From NCBI RefSeq assembly GCF_021440345.1, contig NZ_JAKCNS010000066.1:1-54045 (forward strand): a stretch of DNA of 54,045 bases, written 5' to 3'. Both the position numbers and the translations under genes were made by a program. The stretch is from Kluyvera intermedia (GTDB taxonomy: Bacteria; Pseudomonadota; Gammaproteobacteria; Enterobacterales; Enterobacteriaceae). Positions within the stretch are counted from its first letter, which is position 1. Each line of letters starts with the position of its first letter. Below, in pieces: positions 40,073-48,093 of this stretch. The notes below the pieces were generated by a model that was not told where the DNA came from, ran no database searches, and was given only the letters and a program-made list of their open reading frames with translations.

Positions 40073-42927
40073 GTCTGAATCCCTTGGATGACACGCAACT
40101 GAGTGTATTGCAGATTGTACAAACGCTCCTGCAAGGCCAGGATAAAAGCACGATCACCCCTGGCATTCTGCGCCAACATATTGACATGGTTTGTCAGATG
40201 AAACCGGAGTGGAGCCGCCTTGATAACCGGGATATTCTGGTCGAAGAGTTGATCCGCCGTTATAGCATCTGGATGGGCGAAGATACTTCTCTGAGTAATG
40301 ATGAAGGACATCAACCTTGGCTGACCGCAGATGCGAAACGCGAGTGGCGCTACTGGCATCGATATCGCCAATGGCTTGGTAAAACGATGCCCTGGGGAGT
40401 CCTGGATACCCTTGACCGTTCAACGGATCGTGTTCTGGGATTACTTGAGCAGCCAGGGCGGGAAGGGCGCTGGGACCGGCGTGGTCTGGTGGTCGGCCAT
40501 GTTCAGTCGGGGAAAACCAGTCACTATACCGGTCTAATCTGTAAAGCCGCGGATGCGGGATATAAGATAATCATTGTGCTTGCGGGTTTGCATAATAACC
40601 TCCGCTCGCAGACCCAAATGCGTCTGGATGAAGGATTTCTTGGCTACGAGACGAGTCCACTCAGAGAAAAAGTGACCATCATTGGGGTGGGCGATATTGA
40701 TAGCGATCCCGTAATTCGTCCCAATTACGTCACCAACCGATCTGAAAAGGGCGACTTCAGTGCCGGAGTGGCTAAGAATCTGGGAATCAGCCCCGAGCAA
40801 CGGCCCTGGCTGTTCGTGGTAAAGAAAAATAAATCTATTCTGAAACGCCTGCATACCTGGATTGAGAACCATGTTGCCACCAGTGTTGACCCCGTCACCG
40901 GAAAGCGTTTTGTTTCGGAATTACCGCTGCTAATGATTGATGATGAAGCGGATAATGCCTCAGTTGATACGGGGGAAATCGTCTACGATGACGATGGAAA
41001 ACCGGATGCTGAACATCAGCCAACGGCAATCAATAGCCTGATTCGTAAGCTTTTGATGCAGTTCAGCCGTAAGGCGTATGTCGGCTATACTGCCACTCCC
41101 TTTGCCAATATTTTTATTCACGAGAGCAATGAAACGCGTGATGAAGGCCCGGATTTATTCCCTTCCGCCTTTATCATTAACCTCGGCGCACCTTCTAATT
41201 ACATTGGCCCGGCGAGGGTATTTGGTCGGGCCGCCTCGGAAGGGCGGAACGGTGAACTGCCTTTGATCAGGCGGGTGAGCGATCATTGCAGCGATGACGG
41301 AAAAAGAGGGTGGATGCCGGTTTCTCATAAGAGCTCGCACTATCCCACGCTCGATACGCTAACCCATTTCCCGGACTCGTTAAAACACGCCATCGATAGC
41401 TTTTTGCTGGCGTGCTGTGTCAGAGAATTACGCGGTCAGGGAGATAAACACAGTTCGATGCTGGTCCATGTGACCCGCTTCAATAAAGTGCAATCGGTCG
41501 TTTATGAGCATATTGACGCCTACATTCAGGACGTGAGACAGCGACTGATGCGAAGGATTGGACACGAGCCTTTTTTACATCAGCTTGAATCACTCTGGCA
41601 GGCCGACTTTTTGCCGACTGGTGAGACGATTCGCGACGTCATGCCGCAGCAGATTCCGGACGACGCCTTTGCGTGGCGGGAGATCGTCGACAAGCTGTAT
41701 ACCGTGATCGAAAACGTGTCGGTACGAATGATAAACGGAACGGCGAAGGATGCGCTTGATTATTCGGACAGTGCGGCAGGCTTAAAAGTCATTGCGATTG
41801 GCGGAGACAAACTGGCTCGAGGGCTAACGCTTGAGGGATTATGCACCAGTTATTTCTTACGCGCCTCCCGCATGTATGACACGTTAATGCAGATGGGGCG
41901 CTGGTTTGGCTATCGACAGGGATATCTGGATGTATGTCGGCTGTATACCACCGATGAGCTGATTGAATGGTTTGAGCACATTGCGGATGCCTCAGAAGAG
42001 CTGCGGGAAGAGTTTGACAATATGGTCGCCAGCGGCGGAACCCCGCGTGATTTCGGGCTAAAAGTGAAATCACACCCCGTGTTAATGGTGACATCCCCCT
42101 TAAAAATGCGTAGCGCGCGCTCACTATGGCTCTCTTTCAGTGGCACGGTGGTCGAAACGATTTCGTTGTTTAAAGAACCGGAGTACCACAAGCGTAACTA
42201 CTCGGCCTTCCAGCATCTGACCGGGCGTGTCGGTTCTGGCGCGCCGATCCCTGAGAGACGGCGCGCAGAGAAGATTGAAAAATGGAAAGGGGTCATTTGG
42301 CAAAACGTCTCTCCCGAGCCGATCATTGATTTCTTAACGGAATATGAAACCCACGCTCAGGCCAGGAAAGCCAACAGCAAACTGCTGGCGGATTTCATTA
42401 CGCGGATGAATCGTGTTGATGAACTCACCCAATGGACGGTGGCGGTGATAGGGGGGGGCGTCGAGCGTCATCATGCTGTCTGTGGCTTCCCCGTCCCGCT
42501 TATGATGCGTAAAGCGTCTGAGGGGGTCACTGACCGCTATTCTATTGGCCGTTTACTTTCCCCACGCGATGAAGGGATTGACTGCGATGAATCGACCTGG
42601 CTTGCCGCGTTGGCCGAAACGCAGCGTATTTTTCATGCCGATCCCGGACGCAATGAAGGGCGAGAGGAGCCCGTCATTCCTGGTGGCGTAGTACTGCGTC
42701 GGATCAAAGGATTTGGCATAAACGACATCCCGGCACAGCGTCAAAAAGGGCTACTGCTCATTTACTTACTGGACCCGCAACAGGCGTTGTCGGCAGCGGA
42801 ATATCAGGACGATGCCTTGCCGGTGGTGGCTTTTGGCATCAGTTTTCCGGGAAGCCGCAGTGGGGTAACGGTGGAGTACAAAGTGAACAACGTACTGTGG
42901 GAGCAAGAGTATGGTGCGGCTGAGTAA
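40069..42927 (+). CDS. Z1-domain superfamily II helicase-like protein
   Basis: 952 residues, starting with a four-base overlap with the ATPase gene. Walker A is VVGHVQSGKTSHYTG (141-155), Walker B is LLMIDDEADNAS (287-298), motif III is GYTATPFANIF (339-349), and a late arginine-finger region is LMQMGRWFGYRQGY. This is the Z1 domain found in DNA-methylation-linked and MORC defence operons; it should translocate on DNA using ATP. A G8 tract at 42451-42458 encodes part of codons 795-797; loss or gain of one G would truncate the last ~150 residues. The end overlaps the nuclease gene by 17 bases. Confidence 0.92.
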   Translation: MSLNPLDDTQLSVLQIVQTLLQGQDKSTITPGILRQHIDMVCQMKPEWSRLDNRDILVEELIRRYSIWMGEDTSLSNDEGHQPWLTADAKREWRYWHRYRQWLGKTMPWGVLDTLDRSTDRVLGLLEQPGREGRWDRRGLVVGHVQSGKTSHYTGLICKAADAGYKIIIVLAGLHNNLRSQTQMRLDEGFLGYETSPLREKVTIIGVGDIDSDPVIRPNYVTNRSEKGDFSAGVAKNLGISPEQRPWLFVVKKNKSILKRLHTWIENHVATSVDPVTGKRFVSELPLLMIDDEADNASVDTGEIVYDDDGKPDAEHQPTAINSLIRKLLMQFSRKAYVGYTATPFANIFIHESNETRDEGPDLFPSAFIINLGAPSNYIGPARVFGRAASEGRNGELPLIRRVSDHCSDDGKRGWMPVSHKSSHYPTLDTLTHFPDSLKHAIDSFLLACCVRELRGQGDKHSSMLVHVTRFNKVQSVVYEHIDAYIQDVRQRLMRRIGHEPFLHQLESLWQADFLPTGETIRDVMPQQIPDDAFAWREIVDKLYTVIENVSVRMINGTAKDALDYSDSAAGLKVIAIGGDKLARGLTLEGLCTSYFLRASRMYDTLMQMGRWFGYRQGYLDVCRLYTTDELIEWFEHIADASEELREEFDNMVASGGTPRDFGLKVKSHPVLMVTSPLKMRSARSLWLSFSGTVVETISLFKEPEYHKRNYSAFQHLTGRVGSGAPIPERRRAEKIEKWKGVIWQNVSPEPIIDFLTEYETHAQARKANSKLLADFITRMNRVDELTQWTVAVIGGGVERHHAVCGFPVPLMMRKASEGVTDRYSIGRLLSPRDEGIDCDESTWLAALAETQRIFHADPGRNEGREEPVIPGGVVLRRIKGFGINDIPAQRQKGLLLIYLLDPQQALSAAEYQDDALPVVAFGISFPGSRSGVTVEYKVNNVLWEQEYGAAE

Positions 42928-43939
42928 AGATGATCTGCTGGCGGCCTGGAAAGCCTTAGATCGATCTCAGATAGACGAACAGCCCGGCGCTCAGGGCTGG
43001 CGCGGGATTCGGCTTTTTAAGCACCAGGGTTGTAGCTTTCATGCCGGGCGTCGTCAGCCTGATAATGAAGAAATGCTGATTGCCGTGTTTCCTCATCCTC
43101 TTTCGCCGGGGTCGACGGCGCTGCCGTCCTGTAAAGGATTTCGCGTTGAGATGACCGGAACAGAGGAGGGGCGGCAGAACGGTTTGATGATCCGTCGTCA
43201 GCAAACGGGGAATGCGGATGTCTTTACGACGATGATTCTGGATATTCTCCATTCGCTCCTGAACGTTTCTGAACCGCGTCTGTTTGAAACCCTGCTCCGT
43301 CGGATTCGTTTATGGCAGGCGTTTATGGAGCGCGATACCCGTCCACTCAGTCATGAAGAAGAAGTGGGGTTAATCGGGGAATTGACGTGTCTGGAGCGGT
43401 TAATCGAGAGCGGTCTTGCGCCGTCAACGGCAGTCGAAGCATGGGTAGGACCGCAGCATGGCCTACAGGATTTTGAACTCGATGAACGCGCCATTGAGGT
43501 AAAAAGCACCACAGCAGAGCAGGGCTTTTGCGTAACCATCCACGCGCTTGAACAACTGGACTGGCAGCGGCTTGGCTCGCTCATGTTGTGCGGTTTGCGC
43601 TTCAGCGAGCATCCCACCGGCGCGACCCTGAATGACCTCATTTTCCGTTTTCGTCAGCGGTTTGAGGGAAACGCTCTGGCGGCCTGTCTTTTTGAGGGAT
43701 CGCTTTGTCACGTCGGATATTTCACTGAACATGCTGAATTCTATACACGTCATTTCTTGCTGACAGAGGCGTTTGCACTTCCGATTGAAGCGGATTTTCC
43801 CTCTTTGACGCATGCCAATGTCCCGTTGCCGGTGGTGAGTGCGTGCTATCAACTCGAACTCCAGACACTTATTCCTCAGGCTCAAAATTTTAACCATTGC
43901 TTATCAGACTTTGCAGGATTACCGCATGGAACTTATTGA
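42911..43939 (+). CDS. PD-(D/E)XK nuclease, DUF4420-like
   Basis: 342 residues; it starts inside the Z1 gene end (17-base overlap). A PD-(D/E)XK core is visible: a conserved Glu in VGLIGELTCLERL (E157), Asp187 in GLQDFELDERA, and Glu196-x-Lys198 in AIEVKSTTAE. The family (DUF4420, PD-(D/E)XK motif protein) is usually beside Z1 and MORC genes and is the likely DNA-cutting subunit. The flanking N-terminal part (RLFKHQGCSFHAGRR) and the C-terminal third have no motif I know. All active-site residues appear intact. Confidence 0.88.
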   Translation: MVRLSKDDLLAAWKALDRSQIDEQPGAQGWRGIRLFKHQGCSFHAGRRQPDNEEMLIAVFPHPLSPGSTALPSCKGFRVEMTGTEEGRQNGLMIRRQQTGNADVFTTMILDILHSLLNVSEPRLFETLLRRIRLWQAFMERDTRPLSHEEEVGLIGELTCLERLIESGLAPSTAVEAWVGPQHGLQDFELDERAIEVKSTTAEQGFCVTIHALEQLDWQRLGSLMLCGLRFSEHPTGATLNDLIFRFRQRFEGNALAACLFEGSLCHVGYFTEHAEFYTRHFLLTEAFALPIEADFPSLTHANVPLPVVSACYQLELQTLIPQAQNFNHCLSDFAGLPHGTY

Positions 43940-45722
43940 TTTTTTACGTCAAACGCAGAATGAGATTCGCAAGGAATATCAGGATCAAATGGCTCAGCCT
44001 GGGGTTGAGTCGCCTTTTCCGGAACTGATTTTTACCGATATTGTTATGCGTCATATGGCCGATATCGGCATGACATTCGATGATGCCGAGACGTGTCACT
44101 TTATGGCGAAAGTCAGTGGACACAATGTGCGTCTCAGCGGTTATGCCTTCTCAGAAGATGGCGATCAACTTGACCTTTTTGTCAGCATTTATCACGGTAG
44201 CGACGAGCTTTGTCACGTCCCGGATGCTGAGACAAAAGCGATTGCCGGTCACTGCATTCAATTTTTGCAGAAGTGCGTTGACGGTAAATTATCATCCACG
44301 CTCGATCAGTCCAATGATGCCTGGCAACTGGTGACGACCATCGAACAGTCATACACGGAACTGGAGCAAATCAGAATTTATGTTCTGACCGATGGTCAGG
44401 TGAAAACCCGCTGGTATCAGTCCCGCGATGTGGCCGGTAAAACCATTAAATTAGAGGTTATGGACATTGTCCGCCTGTTTAATCACTGGCAGGAAGGTAA
44501 GCCACGCGACGAACTGCAGGTTAATTTTGATGAGGTGGGGGGGGGCGCACTCCCCTGTGTCTGGATCCCGGATGAAATGGGTGAATATGATTATGCACTG
44601 ACGGTGGTTCCGGGCGAGACGCTGCGATTTATCTATGAAAAATATGGCAACCGGATTCTGGAAGCGAACGTTCGCTCATTTCTGAGCCAGACGGGGAAAG
44701 TCAACAAAGGGATTCGTGACACTTTACGCGAGCAGCCTGAGCGTTTTATGGCTTATAACAACGGCATTGTGATTGTTGCCGATCAGGTCAGGCTTGGCGA
44801 AGCGCCGGGAGGTGGTCCTGGTATTGCGTGGATGCAGGGGATGCAGATTGTCAACGGTGGGCAGACGACGGCTTCTATGTTTTTCACCAAAAAGAAATTC
44901 CCGGCAACCAATCTGCGTAACGTGCGTGTACCCGCAAAAGTCATTGTGCTGAAACAGACGAATAATGCACAAGAAGAGATGCTAATTGCGGATATTTCGC
45001 GCTTCTCGAATAGCCAGAATAAAGTCAATATTTCCGATCTGTCAGCCAATCGACCGGTACATGTACAGCTGGAAAAAATGGCAAACACGGTGTATTGCCC
45101 GGACGGATACAGCCGTTGGTTTTACGAGCGAGCGAACGGCAGTTATAAGGTTATGCTGGAACGGGAAGGTAAAACACCCGCTGGAATCAAACGGTTAAAA
45201 GACGCGATTCCTGCCTCTCGCCGGATAACGAAAACAGATTTCGCAAAATATCATTGTGCCTGGCTCCAGCGTCCGGATTTAGTCAGCCTCGGCGGACAGA
45301 AGAACTTTGCCGCATTAATGTCGATGATCGACAAGGATACTGAGCGTTATGGGGATGAGCTGAACATTGAGAGTTTTAAAAATTACATCGCGCAGGCCAT
45401 TATTTATAAGAAAGCCTATAAGTTGATTAATTCACTTTTCCCCGCATTTAAGGCGAATATTGCCGCCTATACCGTGGCCGCCTATTCACATCTTTATGGC
45501 AACCAAACGGATCTGGCAGAGATCTGGAATCAACAGGGCATTGAGGAAACGATGGGCAACCGCCTTGTCAGCTTAGCCCATCGGGTGAATAGTCTTCTGA
45601 ACGAATCCGCGAATGGCAGGATGATTTCAGAGTGGGCGAAGAAGCCTGAATGCTGGGAGTATGTGCGCAGCAAAATCTATTTCTCCGCACATGGAAAAAT
45701 GGAAGACCACATGAGTAGTTAA
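43926..45722 (+). CDS. AIPR-family (abortive-infection phage-resistance) protein
   Basis: 598 residues from the ATG at 43926, 14 bases before the nuclease stop; the frame extends to 43839 but that part overlaps the nuclease coding region. The AIPR domain spans about 230-480, with ANVRSFLSQTGKVNKGIRDT, RFMAYNNGIVIVAD and QIVNGGQTTASMFF. The N-terminal part (DGDQLDLFVSIYHG) may be a separate module. A G9 tract at 44537-44545 lies in codons 204-207. Loss of one G gives a stop at 44599 and gain of one at 44573, removing almost two thirds of the protein. Last gene of the operon, followed by a terminator. Confidence 0.9.
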   Translation: MELIDFLRQTQNEIRKEYQDQMAQPGVESPFPELIFTDIVMRHMADIGMTFDDAETCHFMAKVSGHNVRLSGYAFSEDGDQLDLFVSIYHGSDELCHVPDAETKAIAGHCIQFLQKCVDGKLSSTLDQSNDAWQLVTTIEQSYTELEQIRIYVLTDGQVKTRWYQSRDVAGKTIKLEVMDIVRLFNHWQEGKPRDELQVNFDEVGGGALPCVWIPDEMGEYDYALTVVPGETLRFIYEKYGNRILEANVRSFLSQTGKVNKGIRDTLREQPERFMAYNNGIVIVADQVRLGEAPGGGPGIAWMQGMQIVNGGQTTASMFFTKKKFPATNLRNVRVPAKVIVLKQTNNAQEEMLIADISRFSNSQNKVNISDLSANRPVHVQLEKMANTVYCPDGYSRWFYERANGSYKVMLEREGKTPAGIKRLKDAIPASRRITKTDFAKYHCAWLQRPDLVSLGGQKNFAALMSMIDKDTERYGDELNIESFKNYIAQAIIYKKAYKLINSLFPAFKANIAAYTVAAYSHLYGNQTDLAEIWNQQGIEETMGNRLVSLAHRVNSLLNESANGRMISEWAKKPECWEYVRSKIYFSAHGKMEDHMSS

Positions 45723-45745
45723 ATTGTCCACTGAGTTCATGATCG

Positions 45746-45788
45746 AAGCCCCGCGTGTGTGTTATGGGTTGCTCGTAGCGGGGCTTTG
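45746..45788 (+). terminator. Defence operon terminator
   Basis: Inverted repeat AAGCCCCGC / GCGGGGCTT with a 23-base loop, 24 bases after the AIPR stop. The right arm runs into the IS903-like end sequence, so the terminator may have been partly created by that insertion. Confidence 0.6.
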
Positions 45789-45850
45789 TTGAATAAACCG
45801 AACTTTTTCTTAGTTGAAGACTTAGATTACACATCATCTTACAACGCCGG
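45782..45850 (+). mobile_element. Decayed IS903-like left end
   Basis: Begins GGCTTTGTTGAATAAA, the IS903 (IS5 family) terminal inverted repeat with one change in its last two bases, and continues CGAACTTTT...AGTTGAAG...AGAT...CATC...CAACGC as in the IS903 left end. By eye, about 80 % of ~68 bases match the IS903 sequence as I remember it. No transposase frame and no right inverted repeat are present, so this is a solo remnant. Confidence 0.7.
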
Positions 45851-46037
45851 TAGCCCCATGGCGCTTCACATCATCATTCTTTAAAATATTCTCAGGCAGA
45901 AAACTCTTCTCCTGTGCTTCTTCTGTGCTCAACGTTATCCAAGTCTATTTATTTACTGCCAATTACAGTAAAATGAGTAAACAATTACAGCAAAGTTTCG
46001 CAATGCACTGCTATGTAACTCATTGATCCTGCGTAGA
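45851..46037. other. AT-rich right end of the island with AATTACAG repeats
   Basis: Nothing coding is seen. Two AATTACAG copies (45961-45968 and 45983-45990), 22 bp apart, lie 48-77 bases inside attR and could be protein-binding sites for excision or integration. No integrase, excisionase or relaxase remnant is visible. Confidence 0.4.
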
Positions 46038-46164
46038 ATTTAAAATCCCTCGGCGTTCGCGCTGTGTGGGTTCAAGTCCCACTCCGGGTACCATGGGAAA
46101 GTAAAGAATAATCAAAGCAATAAGCAGTGTCGTGAAACCACCTACGGGTGGTTTTTTTGTTTTT
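46038..46164 (+). repeat. attR: right 127-bp direct repeat
   Basis: Second copy of the leuZ 3' end and terminator, with TA at 46102-46103 in place of CC. It lacks the 5' half of the tRNA and so is a pseudo-tRNA fragment. It marks the right boundary of the island; sequence from 46165 onward should be the original leuZ flank. Confidence 0.93.
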
Positions 46165-46349
46165 GTACCTTTACTCCACCATTCGCTTTCGCCATCAGGG
46201 CAGAGACTCAGCGCAAGCATTTTCTGTAAGACCATCAACGAGAGTATAAATTAACTCTTGTTTAGCTGGGCTAACCCCGCTCCGGTTCATGAAATGATCA
46301 TGCCATCCATCTTCTGACAACCACAGCACGAGTTAGGCGGTAAAAAAGT
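46165..46349. other. Chromosomal flank after attR
   Basis: 185 bases with no gene, RNA or repeat that I can support; it ends at the stop codon of the beta-lactamase-fold gene. Confidence 0.4.
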
Positions 46350-47555
46350 CTAATTTTTTGCGAAACGGTTGCCAGAGATATGGCGATCGTTTTTTGCCAT
46401 ATCCATCAATAGCATCATGCCAATATAATTGCTCCAGTTAAAAGCATTTTGCAGCACCACGACCGCATTGCCTTTTTGTTTATCAAAACCGATAAAGCTG
46501 GAGTAGCCGCCAATATAGCCTACTTGATAAGTGATTTTTTCCCGACCGATAAAATCGGTTACCCAGGCAAGATCCTGTGAACCTTCGGGGCGTTGAAAAT
46601 AGATATTGCTGACTTCGGAAAACACCACATCCAGTACGCTGTCGTCGGTTTTTGACACGTGATAACGGGCGTAGGCGATTAAATCTTCGGCGTTACTGTA
46701 CAAACTCGCCGCCGCCACCATGTTATTGGTGAAATGCCAATCGGGAGTTAACTGCCCGCGCGGGATGAATTTGGGCTGGTCGCCTGCGTGACCAAGCGCT
46801 CGCTGCGGGAAACCTTGCAATTCCTGGGGAATAAAGCTGCTGTTAGCCATTTTTAGTGGTCGAAAAATAAAGTGCGACGCTAAAGTCTGTATATCTTCGC
46901 CAGTTTTATATTTTAGAATGTAACCGATAAGTGCATAGCCGAGATTGGAGTATTCCGGTGTTTTACTTTTTGGCGCTCGCCAGTCGGCTAAATAACGCAA
47001 CACGTTATTGCTATCCAGTTCGCCATAAAAATTTTCACCACTCCCTAAATAGCCGATGAATTTTTCCAGCATCTGAATATCCATATTCTGACGCGGCAGA
47101 CCGGAGGTGTGAGTGACCAGCTCCAGCAAAGTAATATTTTGTGCATCCATACTGAGCGGCGTGCCTGGCGGTAACAGGGTCGCCAGTTTGTCATCCCAAC
47201 TGAGTTGTCCTTCATTCACCAGGCACGCCACCACTTCTGCCGTTACCCCCTTGCTGAGAGAGCCGAGGGCAAATAGGGTATCTGGCTTGACAGGGTAGCG
47301 ATGGACTGCATCGGTTACCCCCCAGCTGTAAAACTGCGGCTCACCGTGATTGTGGATCACAGCGACGGTCATCCCTGAGACGCTTTTTTGCGTCATATAG
47401 TGACGTACCAGGCTATCAACGTCGCCATCCAGCGATTGATGAGTGAGGAGTTCCTGAGTACCTGCCGGGGAGGACATTTGGGAGAGCGTGCCGCAGCCGC
47501 TGAGTAGCGGGATAACAAACAGCATCCATTGAAATCGGGTAGTAATGTTCTGCAT
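46350..47555 (-). CDS. Beta-lactamase-fold serine hydrolase lipoprotein
   Basis: 401 residues. A lipoprotein signal (MLFVIPLLSGC, Cys21) leads to a class C / penicillin-binding-protein-like domain with the nucleophile motif Ser99-x-x-Lys102 (ALGSLSKG) and Tyr202-Ser203-Asn204 (PEYSNLGY). The usual HTG/KTG third motif is replaced by VGYIGGYSSF near residue 345, so it is probably an esterase or peptidase-like member, not a true resistance beta-lactamase. Residue +2 is Gly, consistent with outer-membrane sorting. It lies alone between the island and the liv operon; function unknown. Confidence 0.85.
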   Translation of the reverse strand: MQNITTRFQWMLFVIPLLSGCGTLSQMSSPAGTQELLTHQSLDGDVDSLVRHYMTQKSVSGMTVAVIHNHGEPQFYSWGVTDAVHRYPVKPDTLFALGSLSKGVTAEVVACLVNEGQLSWDDKLATLLPPGTPLSMDAQNITLLELVTHTSGLPRQNMDIQMLEKFIGYLGSGENFYGELDSNNVLRYLADWRAPKSKTPEYSNLGYALIGYILKYKTGEDIQTLASHFIFRPLKMANSSFIPQELQGFPQRALGHAGDQPKFIPRGQLTPDWHFTNNMVAAASLYSNAEDLIAYARYHVSKTDDSVLDVVFSEVSNIYFQRPEGSQDLAWVTDFIGREKITYQVGYIGGYSSFIGFDKQKGNAVVVLQNAFNWSNYIGMMLLMDMAKNDRHISGNRFAKN

Positions 47556-48093
47556 ACCTGTTGTTGTGTGTGGTTGTCATCGGTGCGCGGGAAATGTACC
47601 ACACCTGGCGCGCTTCAAACGTACTGTTTGCTATATTTTGGCCGCCGGGTAGGTTGTTTTCGTTGTTTTTCAGAACTGTTACCCAGAACCTCCGGGTGGT
47701 TGTCTTGTTTTTGTCCTTAGCCCCATCTGCACCCTAAACATCCCGCGTTTGCACCATCAGCTAACATAACCCGTGCATTTTGCAGCAAAAATGCGCAAAG
47801 CGTGACTATTGCATTATTTATGTACTTTATTGTTAACCAGATGTGATCACCACCGTAATTTCACTTCATCGCACCGGAAGCCCCAAAACGGCGCTCTATA
47901 CTCAAAATTGTCGAATTCCGGGCAGTGGTGCGCAAAGTTGGCAACCATTTTGCTTAATGATTTGGCCTGAAAAGCGTAAGGAAACCTCGCCGTTATCAGC
48001 AGGATATTGTCAGGATGTCGTTTGTTTGGTGAACGTGCCAGTCGTTCGGCTTCACACCGCTATGCATAAACCTCTTTGCTAAGGTAGATAATA
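47556..48093. promoter_or_regulatory. Regulatory gap upstream of the liv-type operon
   Basis: 538 bases. No supported gene; a 79-codon frame (47843-48082) lacks a ribosome binding site and family features. The central part is AT-rich (GCATTATTTATGTACTTTAT near 47812), with a half CRP-like TGTGATCACC at 47841 that does not complete the palindrome. Lrp or other amino-acid control is likely for such an operon but cannot be shown. AAGG at 48081 is the ribosome binding site of the next gene. Confidence 0.4.

Noticed and set aside
45840-46037. Possible integrase remnant at the right end of the island
   Set aside because: All six frames are short and show no R-H-R-Y motifs.
46020-46238. 72-codon minus-strand frame over attR
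   Set aside because: Same tRNA-derived artefact as at attL.
47843-48082. 79-codon frame upstream of the liv-type operon, considered as a leader peptide
   Set aside because: No ribosome binding site, no run of Leu/Ile/Val codons and no attenuator hairpin.
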